Shown here one piece after another: positions 1-9,760 of a DNA stretch of 42,226 nucleotides. This DNA comes from Methanobacteriota archaeon (GTDB lineage: Archaea > Thermoplasmatota > E2 > DHVEG-1). The stretch is from the NCBI GenBank assembly GCA_026394495.1, contig JAPKYE010000051.1, positions 1-42,226 of the forward strand, given 5' to 3'. The position numbers and the translations under genes are program-made. How positions within the stretch are numbered: position 1 is the first letter of the stretch; each line of letters opens with the position of its first letter. The notes under the pieces are model-generated. The model ran no database searches. It was not told where the DNA came from and was given only the letters and a program-made list of their open reading frames with translations.

Positions 1-141
1 ATCAAAAGTAATATAATAATTGGCACTATAAACTCCGTTAGCGATCGATGCTGTTAAAGTGTGAGACCAGTTTTTGGTACTTAAATTAATAGTCGCTGTC
101 CCACTGCTGACGGGGTTGTTTTCCGGGTCTTTAGCAGTCCC
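1..141. repeat. Perfect repeat of 3899-4039 (identity block A)
   Basis: These 141 bases match 3899-4039 without a mismatch by eye (offset 3898), and the match may extend beyond the window edge. The block encodes the same Ig-like segment (TAKDPENNPVSSGTATINLS) in both tandem surface-protein paralogues. Flanking sequence diverges abruptly. Confidence 0.9.
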
Positions 142-2838
142 TGATATTTGTATGTTCTGTCCTTTCTGATAAGTTTGTTTGTCAGTACTAACATTAACAT
201 TTAATGCTGTTTTGATTTCAACGTAAATATCCGCCCATTGAGTTAAACCTCCACCTGTACTTGTCACCCTATACTTAAAACTCCCAGCATCTGCACTAGC
301 CCCAGCATCAAAAGTAAGGTTAGAACTATAACTAGGAGTACCACTTGAAGGATTAATAGCAACATCGACACCTGCGGGCGTAATTTCTTGCCATTCTCCG
401 CTAAGCGACACAATATCCTTTGCTCCCATCATGAATATCACTGTAATCGTAGCTGTAGCTGTATCACTCCGGATCATAGATACAGAAGCAGGATTAGCCA
501 ACACTAGATAACTCATACCTATAACTCCTACTTTAACGTCTATATTTCTTGTTATATTTGAAGAGCTTATAGCGTTTATACGACAAGTAAATTCCCCTGT
601 GTCTGTATCTCCACTTGTTTGAAAACTCAAAGTGGATGTAAAATCAGTTTTATTCTGCTCAGTAGTTAAAGCAATGGTTATCCCGCCAGGTTCGATTCCT
701 TGCCATTCGCAGGAGAGAGTGATGTTTTCATGTTCTCCAAAAACTTTCTCTATGGTTAGAGATGTACTACTGGTGGTTCCCCTCAATATTTGAAGAGAGA
801 CGGTGCTGGCCGTCAATGAGAAATTAAATACGGTCAGGTTTCTAATTTCTGAAAACTCACCAGCATTTCCAGCGTTATCCACAGCTCTGACACGCCAATG
901 AAGCTGACCAGTCACAGTCTCGGTGAGACTAAGTGTTGCATTATCTAAAGTATTCTCATCCACTAATGGAGAGGAAAAATCCTGATCATTATCCACCTGC
1001 AAAGTATAATAAGCTATATCTGAAACCTGAGAAGTATTCGTGGTATTATCAGTCGTTGAACTCCAACTAAAGGTCACACTACTGCTCTCAGAAGCAGAAC
1101 CGTTTGCTGGAGAACTAAGGTTTACTGATAAGGGGGGAGTAGTATCTACTATGAAACTCCATGTTTCAGAAGAATTAGTTCCTTGGGAGTTGTTGGCGAC
1201 AACCCGCCAATGCCGTCTACCCTCAGATAAAGCGTATCCGACTGGAGTTGCATAGCTAGTTGTTGAGGATGCAAGGGAGACGTTTATGTGTTCAACTAAA
1301 AAATCAGATTCGTTGCTTACATGGAGGGTGTTGTTTTCTTGGTTTTCTCCGTTGGTCCATTGGAAGGTAGGTATGATGTCGTTTGTATAGCCGTTGTTTA
1401 CAGGTGATGTAAGTGTTGGCTTAGTTGGAATAGCTACTTCTTCGCTGCCCATAGAAAAGAATCCTCCGTTAGTGGCGTTTTCTATAGTGTTATACTCAGC
1501 ATTTATCCAAGCTGCACTTCGAGCTATCTTTGAAACTCTTACTTCATCTAATGTTCCGGTAAACCATTGGGCTTCGCTTCCTCCACCACCATAACCACCA
1601 ACAGCCATACTCGTTGTGTCAAGAGCATTTGATGTTACCGCTTGAGATGTACTAACTCCTCCGCCGTTACCAATAAGAGTTTGGGTTGTTCCATTTCTCA
1701 TGAAAACCAGATTATTCCATGCGCCGTCCGGCAGAGTTACAAAAATTCCATATGGAGCGCTGCCTTGTTGTATTCCTCCACCCCAAGAATTAGCCGCACC
1801 GTTGTTTCTTCCTATCCAAAAACCTCCCGTGTAACTTTTATCAGCTAATCGTTCATAGGCTCTATTATCTGCATTATCCTTAAACCATATAGAAACTGAA
1901 AAATCGGTAAACTGTGTTGTTATCCCTGTTGGAAACCTGTCATTTCCATCAAAACTATAGGCACTAACAATTTTACCAGATGAAGTTGCTGTAGGATTAC
2001 TACCACCGCCTGGTAATGTTAATGTGTTACCATAGCTTGTGCTATCCGAAAGAGAATTCATATGCCAAACAGCGATATAATTTCCATCCCATACTCCTTG
2101 TGTATTCTGCTGATTGCTACAGCCAGCATTGCCATAATATATATAGATCTCAGTATCAGAACTACTTGACAAACTAGTTACATTTACCCATGCAACCAAT
2201 GCACCTGTTCCAGAAGCATATGACTCTATCTGATGATTTAACTTGTTGCCATTAATGTCTGCAAATACAATATCATCACCATCGGATTGTGCAGTATCTT
2301 TTAGATCAGTATCTGTTATGTTAAGTAATACTGGGAAGTTGGTTTGGGTACTTGGAACTTGATTGTGGTTAAGTGTTATTAACTTTCGATAACTCCAATC
2401 CAAATCCCACCAAGGTGCAGGATCGTACCAGCTCAGATTAACAGAAGACGAACCACCAGAACGAGAAAAAACCGTAACCACCGTAGTATATTCCTTAATC
2501 TTCGTATCATGAACAACCCATTGCCCCTGCCATACACCACGAAAGATTGTGCCCGAAACCAGAGATAGATTTACAAGATTAAAACCATGCTCATGAAAAA
2601 AATCTGCTTGTACTTTCTTAACACCAAAAAAATCTAAAACAGAAATAGTAACAGTCAACAGATCACCGGGTTGAACTTTAGTTGGATAAACTGAACTGCT
2701 AATAATTACCGGGCTAGATGTAATAATTGATGACTCTACTTGAGGTATAACTATCGAGAAGGGTAAAAGTAAGATTGCAACTAGTAAAATAGCGCAGAAA
2801 CTGATTAGATTAGCAATTCTTTTTTGTTGCATCTGCAT
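1..2838 (-). CDS. Giant surface protein with DUF2341, LamG-like and Fn3/Ig-like repeats (3' end outside window)
   Basis: The minus frame is open from an ATG at 2838 to the window edge, giving 946 codons with no stop. An in-frame ATG at 2847 is an alternative start. A hydrophobic signal peptide is followed by a beta-rich region and a DUF2341-type segment near residue 145 (WSYRKLITL, then SDGDDIVFAD and IYLYYGN). A concanavalin/LamG-like domain ends with LDEVRVSKIARS before residue 470, then come Fn3-like repeats (FQWTNGENQENN; SSPANGSASESS) and Ig-like repeats. It is probably secreted and displayed on the cell, possibly binding polysaccharide, but the substrate cannot be read from sequence. 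The start overlaps the 3' end of the upstream paralogue by about 29 bases, suggesting translational coupling. Any membrane anchor would lie beyond the window; the paralogue has one. Confidence 0.85.
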   Translation of the reverse strand, partial: MQMQQKRIANLISFCAILLVAILLLPFSIVIPQVESSIITSSPVIISSSVYPTKVQPGDLLTVTISVLDFFGVKKVQADFFHEHGFNLVNLSLVSGTIFRGVWQGQWVVHDTKIKEYTTVVTVFSRSGGSSSVNLSWYDPAPWWDLDWSYRKLITLNHNQVPSTQTNFPVLLNITDTDLKDTAQSDGDDIVFADINGNKLNHQIESYASGTGALVAWVNVTSLSSSSDTEIYIYYGNAGCSNQQNTQGVWDGNYIAVWHMNSLSDSTSYGNTLTLPGGGSNPTATSSGKIVSAYSFDGNDRFPTGITTQFTDFSVSIWFKDNADNRAYERLADKSYTGGFWIGRNNGAANSWGGGIQQGSAPYGIFVTLPDGAWNNLVFMRNGTTQTLIGNGGGVSTSQAVTSNALDTTSMAVGGYGGGGSEAQWFTGTLDEVRVSKIARSAAWINAEYNTIENATNGGFFSMGSEEVAIPTKPTLTSPVNNGYTNDIIPTFQWTNGENQENNTLHVSNESDFLVEHINVSLASSTTSYATPVGYALSEGRRHWRVVANNSQGTNSSETWSFIVDTTPPLSVNLSSPANGSASESSSVTFSWSSTTDNTTNTSQVSDIAYYTLQVDNDQDFSSPLVDENTLDNATLSLTETVTGQLHWRVRAVDNAGNAGEFSEIRNLTVFNFSLTASTVSLQILRGTTSSTSLTIEKVFGEHENITLSCEWQGIEPGGITIALTTEQNKTDFTSTLSFQTSGDTDTGEFTCRINAISSSNITRNIDVKVGVIGMSYLVLANPASVSMIRSDTATATITVIFMMGAKDIVSLSGEWQEITPAGVDVAINPSSGTPSYSSNLTFDAGASADAGSFKYRVTSTGGGLTQWADIYVEIKTALNVNVSTDKQTYQKGQNIQISGTAKDPENNPVSSGTATINLSTKNWSHTLTASIANGVYSANYYITFD
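1076..1162. repeat. Perfect repeat of 4920-5006 (identity block B)
   Basis: These 87 bases match 4920-5006 exactly (offset 3844). They encode the linker and Fn3-like start around DTTPPLSVNLSSPANGSASE in both paralogues, while neighbouring codons differ at many positions. Confidence 0.9.
2518..2645. repeat. Perfect repeat of 6376-6503 (identity block C)
   Basis: These 128 bases match 6376-6503 exactly (offset 3858). They encode the N-terminal beta-domain just after the signal peptide (FFGVKKVQADFFHEHGFN) in both paralogues. The signal-peptide region itself is clearly diverged. Confidence 0.9.
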
Positions 2839-5800
2839 CCTGCTCATTTGTTTTTCTATTTTTTCTCGTTTTCCTTTCCTTTTTCTTTTCAAACTTTCTT
2901 CCTAGTATTCTTTGTTTTTTAGAAAGATGCGCGATTTTACTTTCATATTCCTGGAAAAGCTGATCGTAGGTTTCTCGAGTAATTGAATAATCTGAATAAT
3001 AATAGATAGCGTTTTTCTCTTTTAATTTTTGGAATTCATTGATCTCATTTCTCAGATTACGAAGTTTAATCTTACCACGTTTTCTATTAGCAAAATAACC
3101 TGCAAAAGACACCATTACAATAATTGTAAGAGTTGTTGCCCACCAATACCGCAAAAGATAACTCATTAACTTCGTATGGACAATCTCAACACTTTTTAGA
3201 TCCACAATTTTAGAGTTACCATAGGCATCTTCTGCAGTCACGTTAATTTTCCAATTTCCAATATCTTCTTCTGTTGGAATATACGTAGCAGTATACATCC
3301 CCATCCCAGATTTACTTTTACTGAATATCGTTTCCGTGCCATTAGGCCCTATCACGGTTATCATGCTGTTTTCAACAGGATCACCATTGGGATATAGAGC
3401 CTCTAACGTTATACTAATTGGTTCACCCACCTCAGCTAAATCCCCTGGTTTGAGTTCAATAAGATTCAACGTAAGCTCGACAGCAGATACTTTAATATCT
3501 ATGGAATTAAAACCTACTTTGAGTTTTTCATCCTCATATTTTTTACCTTCAACATACACATTCCCAGTACCTAACATGAAATCATAACCAAGATCATAAC
3601 TACATGAATAGATTCCAGGTGAACCTTCTGAAAAAACTAATATCTCACCAGATGCCAAACAAGTCTTTACCTCAGATCCTTGCACCCGCTCATTATCTTG
3701 ATTAACGAGAGAGATAGTAAAAGTTACGGTGTTTCCTCTTTTAAAAACTTGACCGACAGTTGGGCTGAGAAAATTAATAGAATATTGTTCGTAGATCTCA
3801 GGGGTTTCCACTGAGATACTCGTTGTTTGCGGAGACGGGGTTTCATGCCCTTTCGTATCTGTGGCAGTAACTGATATATTCCAGTTGCCATCTGGTTTAT
3901 CAAAAGTAATATAATAATTGGCACTATAAACTCCGTTAGCGATCGATGCTGTTAAAGTGTGAGACCAGTTTTTGGTACTTAAATTAATAGTCGCTGTCCC
4001 ACTGCTGACGGGGTTGTTTTCCGGGTCTTTAGCAGTCCCAGACATGTCTTTTGAAATATCTATGTATATGTTCGCTGTTTTAGAAAGTCCGGATGAGTCA
4101 CCGGTTATCCGAAAGACAAAACTTCCTGCTGCTGCTTGGTTTGATGTTGTAAACGTAATTGTCGAGTCAAAATCAGGTGTTCCTGAGTCGGGGTTAAATC
4201 CTGTTGTAACACCACTTGGGGTGCTACCAATCCAAGTACCTGAAAGAGTAACGGTGCCAAGAGCACCTTGATCGAAGTTAACCGAAATTGTAGCGGTGGC
4301 CTGGTCACTTCTTATTAATGAAAGTGAACGTGGAAATGCGTCTAATGAGAACAACATGGTATAGACAGTTATTTCAATGGTGGCCGAGTGATTGATGCCT
4401 GATGTGCTTGTAGCGTTTATTGTACAGCTGAATGTTCCTGTAGATGCACTATCTCCGCAGGTAAAAGTGACTGTAGAAGTAAATGGAACAGGTGCCTCTT
4501 CAGTACTAAAACTTACAGTTATTCCACTCGGTGAGTTGCTGCCACTCCATTGGCTGCTGAGGTTAACATTTTCTATATCGCCGAAGATAAGGGTAATACT
4601 TAGGTCTGTAGATCCGCTGGTTCCTCTTTTTATTTGAAGCAATGTTGAATCTGCAACGAGAGAATAACTGAAGATGATGAGTGTTCTGTTTGCTGACCAA
4701 TTTCCCGGATTTCCTGCGTTGTCCCATGCCCTGACACGCCAATATAGTTGTCCTGTTACAGTTTTAGTAAGACTAAAGGTTGCGTTATCTGAAGTATATT
4801 CATCTACTGATAGTGAAGAAAAATCTTGATCATCATCTACTTGTAATTGATAATTTGCTATGTCTGAAACTTGAGATGTGTTTATTGTGTTGTCTGTTGT
4901 TGAGTCCCAGCTGAATGTTACACTACTGCTCTCAGAAGCAGAACCGTTTGCTGGAGAACTAAGGTTTACTGATAAGGGGGGAGTAGTATCTACTATGAAA
5001 CTCCATATTTCTGAGGTGTTGGTTCCTTGGGTGTTATTAGAGACTATTTTCCAGTACCATAACCCCTCAGTAACTGCATCTCCATCTGGTGTTGTGTAGC
5101 TGTTTGTTACGGCGCTGAGCGAGATATTGATGGATTCGCTTGAAAAAGCATAGTCGTCGCTGACATGGAGGGTGTTATTTTCTTGGTTTTCGCCGTTGGT
5201 CCATTGGAAGGTTGGTGTGGTGTCTACGGTAAAGGTGTTGTTTTCCGGGGATGTTGGTGTTGGTTGTGTGGGAATGGCGATTTCTTGATTGCCAAATGAA
5301 TAGAATCCGCCGTTTGTCGCATTATTTACATTGTTATATTCTGTATTTATCCATGATGCACTTCTGGCGATATTTGAAACTCTTACTTCATCAAGATCTC
5401 CAGATAAAGATTGAGATGTAGTACCTTCTCTACTTCCCAGCCAGATTGCATTTGAAGCAGACCAAGTTCCCGTATTGGCAGTTGAACCAGTCGAAACCCC
5501 ATTTTTATAAAACTTATACCCTCCCGTTGTACTATCTCCCTCACGAACAAAAACGAGATTATAATATGTACCAGTGGACACGCTCGTTATTCCATAAGAT
5601 CCACCGCCCATTCCATCTGGTGACCACATACTCAAAGCACCAGAAGAATCAATATCAAACAGCATGTATTGACTAGAAATAGCCATCATTGAGTGATACG
5701 TCGAAATCGCTGATGGTTTAACCCATAATTCCCAAGTGAATATCTTTCCGGATATTATTGGTGTAACATATCTCCTTTCATCACTAAGTAAATAAGTAAA

Positions 5801-6705
5801 TGCCTTACCTATTTTTCCAGAGGATGTTGAAATAGGGTTAGAACCAGATGTCTTGGCTGGTGTCGCGTTATTATGATTAATTGTAGAATCTTTAAGATTA
5901 GCATTTGTCTCTTGATTACTGTGATAGACAGCGACATAGCCAGAATTCCATGTTCCACCTATATTTTCTTGGCTGCTGCACCCTGCATTACCATAATACA
6001 GGTAGATTTGAGTGTCAGAACTACTTGACATATTTGTCACATTCACCCAAGCAATCAACTTACCAGTCTCTGAAGTATATTGTTCTATTTCATGATTTAA
6101 TTTGTTGGCGCTAAGGTCGGTAAATATGATATCGTCGCCATCGGATTGTGCATTGTTTTTCAAATCAGTGTCAGTGATGCTGATTAACACCGGGAAGTTG
6201 GTTTGATCACTGGAGACTTGACCGTGTGAGAAGGTGATGAGTTTTCGGTAACTCCAATCAATATTATACCATGTTGCGGGGTCTTGCCAGAAGAGGTCAG
6301 TTGAGGTGGGGAACCTGATCTGGAAACAACAGTGACAGATGTCATATATTGTTTAATGATGGTATCATGAACGGTCCATTGCCCCTGCCATACACCACGA
6401 AAGATTGTGCCCGAAACCAGAGATAGATTTACAAGATTAAAACCATGCTCATGAAAAAAATCTGCTTGTACTTTCTTAACACCAAAAAAATCTAAAACAG
6501 AAACAGAAACAGTCAACAGATCACCGGGTTGAACTTTTGTTGGATAAACTGAACTACAAATAATTATTGGACCTGGCGTAGTAGTTGATGACCCTACTTC
6601 CGGCATCACTATTGTGAAAGGCAAAAAAAGCAATAGTATAAAAAAGAAAATAACGCAGAAAACCTTTACTTTAACATTTCCTTTTTGTAGAATCTGCATT
6701 CCCAT
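2810..6705 (-). pseudogene. Upstream paralogue of the giant surface protein, interrupted by a one-base frameshift
   Basis: Two overlapping minus frames, 6184-6705 and 2810 to about 6310, together match the intact paralogue at 1-2838. The first gives the signal peptide and N-terminal beta-domain. The second gives the DUF2341 segment, LamG-like domain (LDEVRVSNIARS), Fn3-like and Ig-like repeats, a membrane segment near residue 1182 of the reconstructed protein (WWATTLTIIVMVSFAGYF), and a basic, coiled-coil-like cytoplasmic tail. Adding one C to the C-run at 6308-6311 restores a single frame of about 1298 residues, in which SRSG is followed by SPTSTDLFW, matching SRSGGSSSVNLSW of the intact copy. 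The GTG at 6190 is therefore not a real start. The slip may be a true mutation, phase variation, or a sequencing or assembly error; every other part of the gene looks selected and intact. Confidence 0.8.
6308..6311 (-). other. Frameshift point in C-run of the surface-protein gene
   Basis: The coding strand reads GGTTCCCCACCTCAACTG. Upstream codons are read as GGT TCC CCA. The downstream homologous frame needs GGT TCC CCC ACC TCA ACT, one more C. The intact paralogue has no indel here. Confidence 0.75.
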
Positions 6706-6716
6706 CCTATTAGATA

Positions 6717-6732
6717 ATATATATATATATAT
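6717..6732. repeat. (AT)8 dinucleotide run in the leader of the upstream surface-protein gene
   Basis: A pure AT run lies between a minus-strand TATA-like sequence (about 6740-6755, AATATTTAAAC) and the ATG at 6705. Expected transcription initiation falls in or beside the run, so changes in repeat number could alter promoter-to-start spacing. Confidence 0.7.
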
Positions 6733-6930
6733 CTCAAAGCCGTTTAAATATTTATTGAATTTGATATTGTTTTGTCTTATCCCGAAAGTACTTCCTCCGT
6801 ATTTGTTTAGCTAACCGAGATTTTTTTTGAATAAGCCGAAAAATCAATCAGTAGGTTATTCTATTACATATGTTGGATGGATAGGATGCAGCAGTGACCT
6901 GAAGAGATCATACGGGTCATCAAATAACAA

Positions 6931-7218
6931 CAGGAAAATAAAGAAATTAAAAAAAAAGAAAACCAAAAAATCTTATCATCATTGATGCAGTAGAGATGGG
7001 TTTAATGCCTGGTGAAACACGGGTTGTCCCTAAAGAAAAGATCGGTACCATACATGTGAGCACACATGGGATTCCGCTATCTGTTATAATGGTATATCTA
7101 GAATCATATGCAGAAAGAATTATTTTGATTGGGGGTAGAACCAAAAATAGTATCTGACAGAATAACAAAAATAGTGAAAAAAAGTGGGGGATTAATCAGT
7201 AAAACTTATCGAAGATGA
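6931..7218 (+). pseudogene. Decayed hydrogenase maturation protease (M52, HycI-like) remnant
   Basis: No open gene remains, but pieces in successive frames line up with the M52 endopeptidase family, which trims the C-terminus of the large subunit of NiFe hydrogenases. They read TTGK, then KIKKLK, then KPKNLIIIDAVEMGLMPGET, then STHGIPLSVIMVYLESY and ILIG. One base later comes VEPKIVSDRITKIVKKSGG, ending at a TGA at 7216-7218. Removing one G from the run at 7131-7135 joins the last two pieces. Further slips lie in A-runs before 6960. The N-terminal part with the GNxLxGDD metal-binding motif cannot be found. No hydrogenase gene is present in the window. Alternative: a real gene damaged by homopolymer sequencing errors, but the missing N-terminus argues for decay. 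Confidence 0.65.
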
Positions 7219-7292
7219 CAAGTTAGAAGAAATAAAAACACTTCAATAACGACAGAAAGAAGCTTACGGCCACCACCCAGCAGTTAATTTAT

Positions 7293-8213
7293 TTAGTAAG
7301 GATATTTTTTTCCCAACACCTCTGTTGAAGAAATCGCAGCAACCGCCCCTTTGGCAACAGCTGTTACCACCTGCCGAAGACCACCAGTGATATCACCAGC
7401 GGCGTATACACCTTTGAGACTGGTGCGTTGTTCTCTATCAACCACGATATACCAATCTTCATCAAGCTTGAGACCAAGCTGTACGGCAAGCTCATTTTGG
7501 GGAATCACACCAACTGATGCAAACACACCATCAACCTTCAACTGGGAGGATTCATTGGTATCAACATCCTTAAGATCAAGATGAGTTACCTTACCAGTAC
7601 CATTTATTTTTTCTACCATCGTATTCATCAGGAATAAAACGTGCTTCATCTGTGCCTCATCCTCATATGCTTTCTCAGCGCGGAACTGATCACGACGATG
7701 AATCACTGTCACCTCACTGCAACCAAGCTGTTTTAAAAAAATAGCTTCCATGAGCGCAGTGTTTCCACCGCCAACAACAGCGACCTTTTTTCCTTTGAAG
7801 AAGAAACCATCACATGTGGCACAATACGAGACACCTTTTCCAATAAATTCCTTTTCACCAGGAACCTGGAGTTTTTTATGTTCAGTACCCGTACAAAGAA
7901 TCACTGCACCAACCCGATATGTCGCCTTATCGGTAATAATAGTAAAACCACTAGGAAGTGGCATGATTTTTTTCACTTCCTCGTAGAGATGCATGTCCGC
8001 ATAGTTACTCGCATGTTTTTTCATCTTCTCCACAAGATCAAGCCCAGAAATAGACTCAAAACCAGCATAATTCTCAATCATTGGGGCAAGCTGTGCAAGA
8101 CCTCCACCACCACCCCTATCAAACAATACAGTCTGTATTCCGGAACGTTTCGCATAAATCGCTGCGGAAAAACCCGCAGGTCCTGCACCGATAATCGCTA
8201 ACTCATAATCCAT
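7293..8213 (-). CDS. trxB: Thioredoxin reductase
   Basis: This 306-residue flavoprotein transfers electrons from NAD(P)H through FAD and a cysteine pair to thioredoxin-like proteins in the cytoplasm. Visible motifs are the FAD-binding GAGPAG at 9-14, the redox motif CATC at 131-134, the nucleotide-binding GGGNTA at 148-153, HRRDQFRA at 172-179, and the second FAD motif YAAGDITGG near the C-terminus. The length is normal for the low-molecular-weight family. The HRRxxxRA sequence is the type usually linked to NADPH preference. It is transcribed divergently from the AlkD-like gene, with about 150 bases between them. No thioredoxin gene is adjacent. Confidence 0.95.
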   Translation of the reverse strand: MDYELAIIGAGPAGFSAAIYAKRSGIQTVLFDRGGGGGLAQLAPMIENYAGFESISGLDLVEKMKKHASNYADMHLYEEVKKIMPLPSGFTIITDKATYRVGAVILCTGTEHKKLQVPGEKEFIGKGVSYCATCDGFFFKGKKVAVVGGGNTALMEAIFLKQLGCSEVTVIHRRDQFRAEKAYEDEAQMKHVLFLMNTMVEKINGTGKVTHLDLKDVDTNESSQLKVDGVFASVGVIPQNELAVQLGLKLDEDWYIVVDREQRTSLKGVYAAGDITGGLRQVVTAVAKGAVAAISSTEVLGKKYPY

Positions 8214-8365
8214 ACGCCTTCACCTTATCTTCAAGAGATAATCACGTGTGTTGTACACATCATCAATACCTGACTGATTTAAAATTCTATGGTTATACAA
8301 ATAGTAATGTTAAAACATCTCCACGATATTCAGTAAAAAAACAATCAAGAGGAAAACAAGGTTTT

Positions 8366-9052
8366 ATGCAGTATGATGATGTGATCGCGTATCTTAAAAC
8401 TCATGCAAACCCAGACAATGTCAAAGGTATGGCACGATTTGGAATTAACCCAGAAAACAACCTCGGATTATCTGTAAACACCCTGCGAAGTTTTGCAAAA
8501 AACATTGGAAAAAACCATGCCCTTGCTTTAGAGTTATGGGACTCAGGTATCCACGATGCTCGTTTGCTCGCTGTGCTCATAGAGAATCCTATCAAAGTCA
8601 CCAGTAAACAAATGAACGCATGGGCAAAGAATTTTAATTCCTGGGATATCTGTGATCAAGCATGTACCAGCCTGTTTGATCAAACCACATTTGCCTGGAA
8701 AAAGGTGTTCGAATGGGCAAGACGAGATGAGGAATTTGTGAGACGCGCAGCGTTTTCATTGATCGCCGGTTTAGCAGTACATGACAAAACAGCAAGCGAT
8801 ACAGAGTTTGAAAATGTTTTTCCTCTGATAACAAAACATGCTGTTGATGAACGAAATTATGTGAAAAAAGCTGTGAACTGGGCTCTGAGAAATATCGGAA
8901 AACGAAACATATATCTCAATAAAAAAACAATACGACTTTCCGAAGAAATCCTAAAAATTTCTTCGAAATCTGCCCGCTGGATCGCTCACGATGCACTACG
9001 AGAACTACAGAGCGATAAAGTTCAGATGAGACTTGCAAAGAAAAAACACTGA
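8366..9052 (+). CDS. AlkD-like DNA alkylation repair protein
   Basis: This 228-residue all-helical protein resembles the HEAT-repeat DNA glycosylases of the DNA alkylation repair (AlkD) family, which remove cationic N3/N7-alkylated purines. Family-like positions are visible: NSWDICDQA near the middle, in the Trp/Asp active-site region, and FVRRAAF, with the conserved arginine region, before a run of helical repeats (WALRNIGKRN, SARWIAHDALREL). The open frame extends back to 8246, but its first 40 residues are atypical. The ATG at 8366 is preceded by AGAGG and AAGG stretches and starts with MQYDDVIAYL, as in family members, so I chose it. The gene ends 12 bases from the convergent nrdG. Confidence 0.82.
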   Translation: MQYDDVIAYLKTHANPDNVKGMARFGINPENNLGLSVNTLRSFAKNIGKNHALALELWDSGIHDARLLAVLIENPIKVTSKQMNAWAKNFNSWDICDQACTSLFDQTTFAWKKVFEWARRDEEFVRRAAFSLIAGLAVHDKTASDTEFENVFPLITKHAVDERNYVKKAVNWALRNIGKRNIYLNKKTIRLSEEILKISSKSARWIAHDALRELQSDKVQMRLAKKKH

Positions 9053-9064
9053 TTTTTTTGTGTG

Positions 9065-9760
9065 TCAGACGCCGCGCACCGAACAGCATTCCACATACGG
9101 TTGTACTTTTTGTGCGATTTCAAGCAACTGCTCTTTAGTATATGGTTGCAGATGCTCCAGTTTTGCAGAGAGTAGCGGCACATCATGTTTGAACTGCTGC
9201 AGATAATAGCGTTTTGCGCCTTTTATCCATTTTGCGATCTCAACAACATCTTCTTTTTTCAACAACTCAGGCACAACCGTCGTTCTGAATTCATACATTG
9301 GTGCTTTATCTTTGATCAACGTAATGGATTGTTCAATAACATCGACATCAGGTTTCACCCCAGTAAGCTGCGGATATTTTCCTTTTGGTGCCTTCACATC
9401 CATCGCAACGTAGTCAAGGAGTTTTTTCTTAAAAAGCTCTTTGAGTTTATCAGGGTTCGTCCCGTTGGTATCAACTTTCACAAGATATCCAAGCGCTTTC
9501 ACTTTTTGAATAAAATCAATGATATCCGCCTGAAGAAGAGGTTCTCCACCGGAGATCACCACGCCATCAAGCAACCCCTTACGATTAGAAAGAAAAGAAA
9601 ACACCTCATCCTCAGAAAACAGTTTTTCTTTAGTTCCAAGGACAAGATGTTTGTTGTAGCAGAACGGACAGCGAAAATTACACCCCACAGTCCAAACTAT
9701 TGCACTGATACACCCGGGGTAATCCAGTAGAGACGTCTTTTGAAATCCACCAATGTTCAT
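9065..9760 (-). CDS. nrdG: Anaerobic ribonucleotide reductase activating enzyme
   Basis: This 231-residue radical SAM enzyme installs the glycyl radical on NrdD. The 4Fe-4S cluster motif CxxxCxxC is seen at Cys27, Cys31 and Cys34 (CNFRCPFC), followed by the SAM-contacting GGEP motif (VVISGGEPLLQ). The start ATG overlaps the nrdD stop codon by four bases, so the two are translationally coupled. The N-terminal GGFQKTSLLDYPG is typical of the archaeal and clostridial branch of this activase family. Both genes follow nrdR in one operon. Confidence 0.93.
   Translation of the reverse strand: MNIGGFQKTSLLDYPGCISAIVWTVGCNFRCPFCYNKHLVLGTKEKLFSEDEVFSFLSNRKGLLDGVVISGGEPLLQADIIDFIQKVKALGYLVKVDTNGTNPDKLKELFKKKLLDYVAMDVKAPKGKYPQLTGVKPDVDVIEQSITLIKDKAPMYEFRTTVVPELLKKEDVVEIAKWIKGAKRYYLQQFKHDVPLLSAKLEHLQPYTKEQLLEIAQKVQPYVECCSVRGV

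Noticed and set aside
6947-7168. Minus-strand frame of 73 codons
   Set aside because: It is the reverse strand of the hydrogenase maturation protease remnant, whose plus-strand pieces match a known family.
9185-9730. Plus-strand frame of 181 codons opposite nrdG
   Set aside because: Antisense to a well-identified gene, with composition typical of a reverse-strand shadow.
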